The notes under the pieces were generated by a model. The model worked only from the letters and a program-made list of their open reading frames with translations, ran no database searches and was not told the origin of the DNA. From a virus: a DNA stretch of 38,187 nucleotides. The stretch spans positions 1 to 38,187 of IMG/VR virus record IMGVR_UViG_3300025120_000184, one strand, 5' to 3'. The position numbers were made by a program, and so were the translations under genes. Shown piece after piece: positions 23,501 to 30,044 of the stretch; within the stretch, counting starts at the first letter, position 1; each line of letters starts with the position of its first letter.

Positions 23501-25598
23501 TGATCTTGCGCTAGGGGCAGGCGCAGCTACTGATATTATAGAGTCGTTTGGTGGTTCTGCTGGGGGTATGTATGATGAATCTTATGATTACCTTATTGCA
23601 GCGGGTTACAGCGAAGATGAAGCTGAACTTTTAGCTTATGATAGAGCTATAGCGTCTGGTACTGCCGCATCAGTATTTACGTTGGGGTCTTTTGGTGTTG
23701 GTGGATTAGACTACGATAAATATATACTTGGTAGAACAACTAAAAGCGCCGAGGGAAATGTACCTTGGACTGAGTTTACTCAACGTGTAAGTAATAACGC
23801 GTCTATAGTAATAGGTGAAGCTGGGTCTGAAGCTTTAGAAGAAGGCGCGTCTACCTATGTTGACGAACTTATACTGCATGACCTTGATCCTGATAGAGAT
23901 ATTTGGGGTAATGTAGCTGCGGGAGCGGCAATAGGTGCTGTAGCAGGAGCGGGTACTGTCGGCGGTGCTATGGCTGTCGGGAGTATTTTATCTAAAACAA
24001 ACTCTACAATACATAACATTGTTGCAAATGCCCCTCCTACCCCAGAGGGAGCTATCGCCGCTGGAGAGCAATTAGCTGCGGCAGGCTTAACAGATTCTGT
24101 AATAACTAATAATATATTAAACGAAATAGCCCCTGATTCATATACTTCTACCGCGGATGTACAATATTTATTTAAAGAAATTAACCCTGATTACGTAGGG
24201 TCTATGGAAGAGTTTGAATCTTTTGTTGCTTCAGGTTCTCCTACTGATAGTAACCAAATAGACCCCATTAAAGAATATATAGACGAAAATTATATTGATA
24301 TAGACGAAGTTAAACTTGCGGCAAAAGCACAAGGTATAACTTTAGACGATGAACAAGCGTTAGCGTATGTACAACAGATAAATCAAAAAGAAGCCGAAGC
24401 TGCAATTACTGCCGAGTATAATCCGCAAGGCACTACAGAAGCTGAACTTATGGCTGCTTTTGAACGCCTCGGGTATACAGACGAAGAAAGAGATCAGTTT
24501 ACCTACAGCGCAAAAAATATCTACATGGACAACACCACGCCCAGCCCAAGAACTCTTTTGCGTAGAGAGCGGCAGCGGGACGTTGAGAGATTAGAAAAAC
24601 TCAAACAACTAGAAATTGACCAGTTTACGGGGGCAATACGTGATGATGAGTTAGACGAGCTATTGTTTGGGTATGTAGACCCACGCCAGTTTACGCAAGA
24701 AGAAAAAGATGCTTATATAAAAGAATTAGGGTATACCCCTGAAGGTGATGAGTTAGACGAGCTACTGTCACCGTCTAATTTTGATATGGGTCTAAATGTA
24801 GAATACGAAAAACTTGCCAAACGAGAGCTTAAGCAGTTTATAGACCCTTTTGTAGTTGATGCTAATGAAGCTAAAAAAGCTTATGAAGACCTTGGACTTT
24901 TTGATGTACAACAAGGTGATATTGACAAACTTACTGGGCAATATTCTGAATCTGAAGTTGCGGGAAGGGCAAAAGATAACCTTACAACGGCGCAACTAAA
25001 CAGTGTATCAGCATTATTAGGTAAACCTGAACGGTTTATTACTGACGCTGATATTAATTTTATAAGTGATTTGCTCGCACAGGATGCCGCGATTAGTGAG
25101 ATACAAACATCAAAATATGATGTAACTGGGGATTCTTTAGTGGATCAAGCGGATATTACTGCAATGCAAGGTGTAATAGATTCTGATGCAGACGCACAAA
25201 CTGAATTCTATAATACCCTAAATACAACTAATCCAAATAGTGTGTTTGGGGCAGCAACAGGCATAAACGCGGCTTTAAATACGCAAACAGATTTAAATAC
25301 TGATTTAAATACGCAAATAAATACATTAATAGACACAAATATTACGCAAAGACAGCAAGAAAAAGAAGCGGAAAAAGAAGAAGAAATATTTGATATGGTA
25401 TCTCAAAAGGGACGTGGGTCTGCATCAGAAGGCGAAATAGCCAAAATAGATTACATTTACGACTTTGAAGATATGCTAGCTAACCCCGAACAACGTAGTA
25501 AATATGCGTTTAGTAGCAACAAAAAACCTACTTTTTCTACGGGTGGACAAGTTATGGGTGAAAATGATATACTATTAAAGTTAATTGGAGAGAATTAA
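20568..25598 (+). CDS. Large internal virion / DNA-ejection protein
   Basis: 1676 residues. The first ~250 residues are Ala/Gly-rich helices with membrane-like character (VAAAVYAPWAIPLISGAEAI, FIAGGVSAGLSAAMGEV). A charged helical part (~300-430) resembles a coiled coil. At ~450-490 is FDEESYRKFNSIPEGEDAYF, then WLTIGKDE, similar to 'YL..NPDV......a..Hy...G..E' repeats. A Glu/Gly-zipper helix pair is at ~1080-1150 (GSEALEEGASTYVDE, AAGAAIGAVAGAGTVGG). At 1518-1529 is a dockerin-like loop, DVTGDSLVDQAD. The C-terminus ends KPTFSTGGQVMGENDILL. It has the size and composition of ejection proteins that enter the envelope on infection. No transglycosylase Glu motif could be assigned with confidence. 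The position fits T7 gp14-16-type genes. Confidence 0.6.
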   Translation: MSAAIKIVKKVFNKAVDLVQDVVGAVGDMADWVMDEIVDPVFDAIQDVDLWDVVKVAAAVYAPWAIPLISGAEAIDQGGDLGDAFKAAAISYVSAEAGAMAGDYVGTAVGEATGSQIAETITTAAISGGTRESIGAIAYGEDPFEAFIAGGVSAGLSAAMGEVDTLTGAKLEGVVDEVTGKTIVQQVGGAFSKLPPTAQNIIKDSLAAVATGQDVDAGVLAGAIARAHVTTDLVSAFIGDNVDLEAAEIAAITLAVQRSAAAAASGGSISDAVMQTVTQYGQNEFNKVAGETVRTGINKVSGAYQNLTEAVDNIDATGAERMAVAEKYNTLKFEYDAAYEVRRAAKEDFDDAKANFEANPTFLNQEIAMAANAVQKEADNAFSKVYDEILPQLEPLELEYDRLNDLIQTYEVDLSAAQDELVSGTSLMSEEFVPLFGAIDKAFVLGMVPDFDEESYRKFNSIPEGEDAYFHWLTIGKDENLPTNETEYENAFNRRRTQLINQTLGSQFPGLTIASISENEVKRVISNIDEKYSTLAELNDASYVDIAQLMLQDAGEAFVQKWNHTAYNTWAENNPELVPTGGGVDKKLDEDGRVIVEFAANTTLTPEIMDLLGRLDPTYIPDGMEGEQLTDAELSILNSAMKPPTAAQEFVIDSLSLDQETAAMAIASNQASVQLSPNGLKKWGETVYKSPEWSEKYGQMVYRYEYTRVTGGVLQSQSEEYAGTGIGIYKDGEDTGQVGVLYKTLDNATWLNAGNPDLIDFEDSSLADAGLTLKEIKDADPTQFSTIAAGLIDFNDAVGQAGADVKNALVENYGDAVYEGLRNVKVWTESEHNQEDDSKNWYLDAVGSATKGVGGILEFTNDAVSLMLGYDPNSGSAIKMANAISNFGGDITSQAFKDQVKVSSANVANAEGAYATLLAFGTEITDTNGSYLTAIVFEELSQELLPALVTRGTSLFTRGLAKESLEQLGQEVATKWADDLALGAGAATDIIESFGGSAGGMYDESYDYLIAAGYSEDEAELLAYDRAIASGTAASVFTLGSFGVGGLDYDKYILGRTTKSAEGNVPWTEFTQRVSNNASIVIGEAGSEALEEGASTYVDELILHDLDPDRDIWGNVAAGAAIGAVAGAGTVGGAMAVGSILSKTNSTIHNIVANAPPTPEGAIAAGEQLAAAGLTDSVITNNILNEIAPDSYTSTADVQYLFKEINPDYVGSMEEFESFVASGSPTDSNQIDPIKEYIDENYIDIDEVKLAAKAQGITLDDEQALAYVQQINQKEAEAAITAEYNPQGTTEAELMAAFERLGYTDEERDQFTYSAKNIYMDNTTPSPRTLLRRERQRDVERLEKLKQLEIDQFTGAIRDDELDELLFGYVDPRQFTQEEKDAYIKELGYTPEGDELDELLSPSNFDMGLNVEYEKLAKRELKQFIDPFVVDANEAKKAYEDLGLFDVQQGDIDKLTGQYSESEVAGRAKDNLTTAQLNSVSALLGKPERFITDADINFISDLLAQDAAISEIQTSKYDVTGDSLVDQADITAMQGVIDSDADAQTEFYNTLNTTNPNSVFGAATGINAALNTQTDLNTDLNTQINTLIDTNITQRQQEKEAEKEEEIFDMVSQKGRGSASEGEIAKIDYIYDFEDMLANPEQRSKYAFSSNKKPTFSTGGQVMGENDILLKLIGEN
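24644..24764 (+). repeat. Direct repeat coding for DELDELL
   Basis: The 19-base sequence tgatgagttagacgagcta occurs exactly at 24644-24662 and 24746-24764 in the same frame of the 1676-residue gene. Both copies encode the acidic helix DELDELL, followed by FGYVDPRQF in the first and SPSN in the second. It suggests a small internal duplication of a helix-turn unit. Confidence 0.7.
25274..25317 (+). repeat. Short Asn/Thr-Leu tandem repeats
   Basis: tttaaatacgcaaa occurs exactly at 25274-25287 and 25304-25317, with a shorter third copy tttaaatac at 25292-25300. In protein this gives LNTQTDLNTDLNTQ near the C-terminus of the 1676-residue protein. It is a small repeat likely made by slippage or duplication and is continuous with a Glu/Lys-rich helix. 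Confidence 0.65.
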
Positions 25599-26677
25599 TG
25601 AGCGAATATTGGGATGACTTTCAAGATAACTACAAAAATGACGATGGCTCATGGAATTTTGGTAAAGTAGCTAATACCGCGGGTATGTTAGCCTCATTAA
25701 CGGGGATAACAAACATAGGTAATTCTACAAGGCCTCAAACAGGATATCAAGGTGGCATTGATAACCTAGTACGCCAACGACAAAGAGTAGAAGGCACTAA
25801 TGACCCAAGCCGTAGACCCGGAGGTGCTGGGCAGCGTTATTTTACTAAATCTCGATATGTAGCAGCTCCAGAAACTGCCGAAACACTTCCATCACTTGCA
25901 GAAGAAGCAGCGGGTCTTAAAGCCGCAAACGCGGCAAATGTAGCTAAACAAGTTACTATTCCGGTAGTAGACGAACCCGCAACACAAAGCGGTACAAGTG
26001 AGTTTGGTATAAACGCGCAAGGGGGTATAACTCAACTTGTTGATAACTCTAATTTATCTTCTACTGATGCCGATTATACTATAACTCCCCGGCCCGAACT
26101 TTACACAAACCCGTCGCTGGAGAAAGATCGGCCTAACTTTGATCCTAATTCCGCGCCACCTACGGTGGCAACACCTGATCCGTTCTTTAACACATCTGAT
26201 CCGATTACAACAACATCATCTGTTGTAGACGAGGCCGCATACGCTCATTTAGACCGACCCGGTGTAGATGGAATTAGAAATGATATGGAAGATTCTATTG
26301 CGGGAAATATTGAAAACGAACTTCAAAATCGAGAAAACGCTGATAGAAACGCATCTTACGCCGCAGGCGGTCTTGCGGGTTTAAAAACCGAAGCGCGAGG
26401 AAATAGACAACCACAACCTAGTAGATATCTTAACGGTTCTACGGATGGCATGGCTGATAAAATACCCGCTTCTATAGACGGTATGCAAGAAGCACGTTTA
26501 AGCGATGGGGAATTTGTTATTCCTGCAGATGTAGTTAGTCACCTTGGTAATGGTAATTCTAACGCAGGCGCAAAAATATTGGAAAATATGATGGGTCGTA
26601 TTAGAAAACAACGTACAGGCACTACAGAACAAGCAAAACAAATAGAGCCTAAAAAATTCTTACCGGTAAGGAGTTAA
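25598..26677 (+). CDS. Internal virion or ejection-associated protein
   Basis: 359 residues, TAATG overlap with the previous gene. The first 100 residues have WNFGKVANTAGMLASLTGI and a Gly/Arg/Pro-rich stretch. The middle is polar and probably unstructured (many Asp, Pro, Thr). At ~250-262 is SYAAGGLAGL, and at ~290-331 the block TDGMADKIPASIDGMQEARL, then SDGEFVIPADVVSHLGNGN. The block 'DGM.D.IpA.IdG.qeArLSDGEFViPAdVVShLGnG' is a well-known conserved signature of marine phage virion proteins near the tail ejection genes; its function is unknown to me. Neighbours on both sides are large ejection-like proteins, so it is probably carried in the particle with them. Confidence 0.65.
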   Translation: MSEYWDDFQDNYKNDDGSWNFGKVANTAGMLASLTGITNIGNSTRPQTGYQGGIDNLVRQRQRVEGTNDPSRRPGGAGQRYFTKSRYVAAPETAETLPSLAEEAAGLKAANAANVAKQVTIPVVDEPATQSGTSEFGINAQGGITQLVDNSNLSSTDADYTITPRPELYTNPSLEKDRPNFDPNSAPPTVATPDPFFNTSDPITTTSSVVDEAAYAHLDRPGVDGIRNDMEDSIAGNIENELQNRENADRNASYAAGGLAGLKTEARGNRQPQPSRYLNGSTDGMADKIPASIDGMQEARLSDGEFVIPADVVSHLGNGNSNAGAKILENMMGRIRKQRTGTTEQAKQIEPKKFLPVRS

Positions 26678-26680
26678 ATT

Positions 26681-27556
26681 ATGGCTGTAGAATTAGATGA
26701 CAAAGGCAATCCGATTGACACCGGAAGTTCTGAAGTATTAGCTGATTGGGTTGGTGATTACGCTACCGACATGTTGGCTGAAGGTAAAGCGGCGGTTGAC
26801 GCTGGTTATGAAGCCTATACGGGGCCGTTAACCGCAGGGGTAAGTGATACTCAAACAGCAGCATTTGAAGGTGTTGCTGGATTAACGATGCCAACAGACA
26901 CTGAAATGGGCGCGTTTAACCCCCAAACTTTTACAGCAGATAACGCGCAACAATATATGAACCCCTATCTTGACGCTGCCTTACAGCCGCAGATAGACGC
27001 GGCAGTTAGAGATTCAGAAATACAACGGTTAAAAAACAATAGCAGGTTAACTCAAGCAGGCGCATATGGCGGGTCTAGACAAGCTATTATGGAATCTGAA
27101 GGTAATCGTAATTTATACGATAGGGTTGGTGCTTTACGCTCTACGGGCTACGCCGATGCTTACGATAAAGCTATGAGTCAATTTAATACTGAACAATCAG
27201 CCGGACAAGCTGCTAACACTGCTAATAATGTTTACGGGCTAGATGCTTTACGTCTGCAAGGAGATTTGGGCGCAGAAGAACGAGCTATTACTGCAGAAGG
27301 TGTAGCCGCGGATAAAGCGCAGTTTGAAGAAGAACGGGATTATGATTTTCTTACTACTCAGTTTTTGTCCTCCTTGTTACAAGGCTTGCCTACATCTGCC
27401 TCACAGACAGATTTTGAAATTCCTAGTCAATTGGATTTAGCTACAATGACCGCTAGTGATTTTGAAGCATGGGCAAAGAATTTTACCGGTGACCAAGTTG
27501 GTGAAATTATTGAGGATGTTACAAGTGGCGAAACTAGCGCAGGAGTAACCTCATGA
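26681..27556 (+). CDS. Internal virion / ejection helper protein
   Basis: 291 residues, with AAGGAG before the ATG. After an acidic start, residues ~85-165 read NAQQYMNPYLDAALQPQIDA and later RLTQAGAYGGSRQAIMESE. This 'YMnPYl...l.pq...a.r........qaGayGGSRqaimeae' module is one of the most common in marine podo- and siphovirus structural regions, usually labelled DNA transfer or internal virion protein. The rest is helical (YADAYDKAMSQFNTEQ, LGAEERAITAEGVAADKAQF). No membrane segment or enzyme motif is visible. It probably forms part of the head-interior ejection complex with the proteins on each side. ATGA-type overlap with the following gene. Confidence 0.7.
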   Translation: MAVELDDKGNPIDTGSSEVLADWVGDYATDMLAEGKAAVDAGYEAYTGPLTAGVSDTQTAAFEGVAGLTMPTDTEMGAFNPQTFTADNAQQYMNPYLDAALQPQIDAAVRDSEIQRLKNNSRLTQAGAYGGSRQAIMESEGNRNLYDRVGALRSTGYADAYDKAMSQFNTEQSAGQAANTANNVYGLDALRLQGDLGAEERAITAEGVAADKAQFEEERDYDFLTTQFLSSLLQGLPTSASQTDFEIPSQLDLATMTASDFEAWAKNFTGDQVGEIIEDVTSGETSAGVTS

Positions 27557-30027
27557 TTAATTCTGGAGGCCTTGACGCTCAAGTTGAACAGCGTATGGAT
27601 GCGTATAGAAACAATCCGCAACAACTAAAACAAAAATACGGGCAAAATAAAGAACTGCTAGATTTGCTAGCGTTACAAAAACTTACGTCTGAAAAACAAG
27701 CTGTTGCACGCGATATGCAGTTAAAGATGGAACAGCAGCCCGGTACAATAGCACAGCAACGCGAACAAGAAGCGTTACAGTTAACAAAACAAGAAATGGG
27801 TGGTTCGTTAAACGAATTAGCTGGACGTACAAATAGTACTCTCGGCCAAAAAAATGCTATGCAGAAAAAAAATATGCAGCGTATGGCTCAAGGAAAACCT
27901 CCACAACCAAACCAAGGCGGTCTTTCTACTTTAGCTAACCCTGCGCAGCCACCAGCACGTCCTCCAATGCAGCCCCCTGCAAGGGGTGGCGGTATTGCAT
28001 CTATAAACCCACAACAACCTCGGCGTATGGCTAGTGGGGGTATAGTATCGTTTGTTGGAGGCCGGTTAGTAAAACTGAGTGACGATCAAAAGAAAAATTT
28101 GACGGACCAAGGGTTAGCAAGTCAAATTGATATTATCGAACGTATGCAAGATAATAGTCCAGAATACCAAGCGATGTTAGAACTTATTGGTCCTAAAGCA
28201 CAATCTAGTGGTTTTGGTAGACTTGTAGACAATTTTTTAGGTGGTGGTACTTACGCAGAACAGCAAAGACAAAAATTAATTAACCAAGTTTACGAAAAGT
28301 ATCGGCGGCTAGGTTCCCCTGTTGGTGCATTGGATACCGCAACACCTGAATCTCGTGAGTACTCGAAAAAAGTTCTTGAACAGTTTACAGGGCTTGATAA
28401 AGGTAATACCAATCTAACCAATGAAGAACTTCAGGCGCTTCTTGATCAAGATTTTAGTCCACAAGATGATGAGTTTGATTTTGATGTTCCTGCACCGGAA
28501 ACTACAACTGCAGAAACGATTGATGCGGAAGCTGAAACTTCCTCTCCACCGCCAGCGCAATCTGAAGCTTTAGTTGATGTTTTAAACCCACCTAGTATAG
28601 AATTACCGGCAGCGCCAGAGGTAGTAACCCCAGATCAAACTGACGTAAATGCTTCTTTCAATGACCTTAAACGCCTTCAAGGGGAGGTACAAACAACACA
28701 TACTAATTTAGGGGAGGCGGTAGGTAAGGGTTACGATACTGTAACCGCTGGCGTAGTTAAACCTGAGACTATAGTAGGAAAACTGCCTACTATGGAACCT
28801 GCTGATACTAACACATTTTTAAATGACCAAGACCAAGAAATAGAAACGGCGTTACTAGAACGTTCTGCGGAAGCCCTAGACTTTAATCCTGAAGAGTATG
28901 GCATAGCAGCAAGAAATGAAGCTGCCAGTTTTCAAAATCGCGGTGAATTTAGAGACAGGCGGCAAGCTTCTCTTGATAAAGCACAAGCAGAATACGATGC
29001 AATGTATAGCCCACGAAGACGTCAAGATATGCTTCGTATGCAATCAGCATCAGGAGCAGGTAGACCCGGAGGTGTAGGAGCAGCTTACGCCGATGCTTTA
29101 CAGCAGCAAAATAAAGACGTAACCGCCGGTCTTAAATCGTTGCGTGATATTGATACAGATTTAATAAATACTGACACTTTGATATCTGGTAGGTCAATAG
29201 AGCAAGGGAATAATGTTGCTGCACGTACATCAACTGCAAAAAATAACGCCCTAGCATATGCAGCCGATACAGTAAAAAGAAATACAGACATTTCAAAATT
29301 AATTTTTGGACATTCCGCAGAGTTATCAAGGACTAATGCAACCAACGCGCAAAATGCAGCTATTCAAAGTGCCACCAACCAACAAAGCGCGGAGAATATA
29401 AATGCAATGTCGAAAACTGAGTTAAACAAGATAATATACGAAGGCGGATTAGAAGTAATAGGCGCAAGACTTGATACTCTTAGCGAAGATATGGCTACTG
29501 TTAGGGCTAGAGCTGCGCAACAAGGTGATATTGCTCTTGCTGATGCTAAGGCAATAAATGAATTGGCAATAAAAACGTATGAACAACAGTTTCAGTTAAA
29601 TCTAGAAAACGCTAAACTTATAACTAAAAATGCGGCTGATGCTACTACTGCATTACAAGCGCATAGAACATTACAACAAGAAGCGGTAAAGTTATACCAA
29701 GCGGCTATAACTGAGTTTCTTTCTACTGATAGTAACTATCAGCGATTGCAAGAATTGTATGACGAGGCACTGCAAGATAATTTAAGCGAAGCTGAGTTAC
29801 TTAATATACAAAGGCAAATAGACGCTAGAAGAACTAGCGCCGGAGAAATGCTTATGACCAGCCCTGAAATTACGGGTATCTTAGGCATAATACAAGCATA
29901 TAACGAAGAAATTAAAATTCTTCAGGTACGTGCGGGTATGGAAGTTCAAGAGGTAAATGAAGGCAATTCTACTATTGAGCAGCCAGTGCAATCTGAAAAT
30001 CCACCCGTACAAGGTGATACTCGTTAA
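27553..30027 (+). CDS. Helical internal virion / ejection protein
   Basis: 824 residues. The N-terminal ~130 residues are Gln/Lys/Met-rich helices (KQKYGQNKELLDLLALQKLT). A Pro-rich linker follows (NPAQPPARPPMQPPARGGG), then RRMASGGIVSFVGGRLVKLS at ~155-175, a motif frequent in marine phage internal proteins. A second linker with Pro/Glu/Thr occupies ~310-390. The last ~400 residues are long Ala/Gln/Asn-rich helices (NATNAQNAAIQSATNQQSAE), likely coiled-coil. No enzymatic motif is seen. The composition and place in the gene order fit an ejection protein like those that form a channel through the cell envelope. Its function is inferred from context. Confidence 0.65.
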   Translation: MINSGGLDAQVEQRMDAYRNNPQQLKQKYGQNKELLDLLALQKLTSEKQAVARDMQLKMEQQPGTIAQQREQEALQLTKQEMGGSLNELAGRTNSTLGQKNAMQKKNMQRMAQGKPPQPNQGGLSTLANPAQPPARPPMQPPARGGGIASINPQQPRRMASGGIVSFVGGRLVKLSDDQKKNLTDQGLASQIDIIERMQDNSPEYQAMLELIGPKAQSSGFGRLVDNFLGGGTYAEQQRQKLINQVYEKYRRLGSPVGALDTATPESREYSKKVLEQFTGLDKGNTNLTNEELQALLDQDFSPQDDEFDFDVPAPETTTAETIDAEAETSSPPPAQSEALVDVLNPPSIELPAAPEVVTPDQTDVNASFNDLKRLQGEVQTTHTNLGEAVGKGYDTVTAGVVKPETIVGKLPTMEPADTNTFLNDQDQEIETALLERSAEALDFNPEEYGIAARNEAASFQNRGEFRDRRQASLDKAQAEYDAMYSPRRRQDMLRMQSASGAGRPGGVGAAYADALQQQNKDVTAGLKSLRDIDTDLINTDTLISGRSIEQGNNVAARTSTAKNNALAYAADTVKRNTDISKLIFGHSAELSRTNATNAQNAAIQSATNQQSAENINAMSKTELNKIIYEGGLEVIGARLDTLSEDMATVRARAAQQGDIALADAKAINELAIKTYEQQFQLNLENAKLITKNAADATTALQAHRTLQQEAVKLYQAAITEFLSTDSNYQRLQELYDEALQDNLSEAELLNIQRQIDARRTSAGEMLMTSPEITGILGIIQAYNEEIKILQVRAGMEVQEVNEGNSTIEQPVQSENPPVQGDTR

Positions 30028-30044
30028 TATAAAAGGTTTATCTA

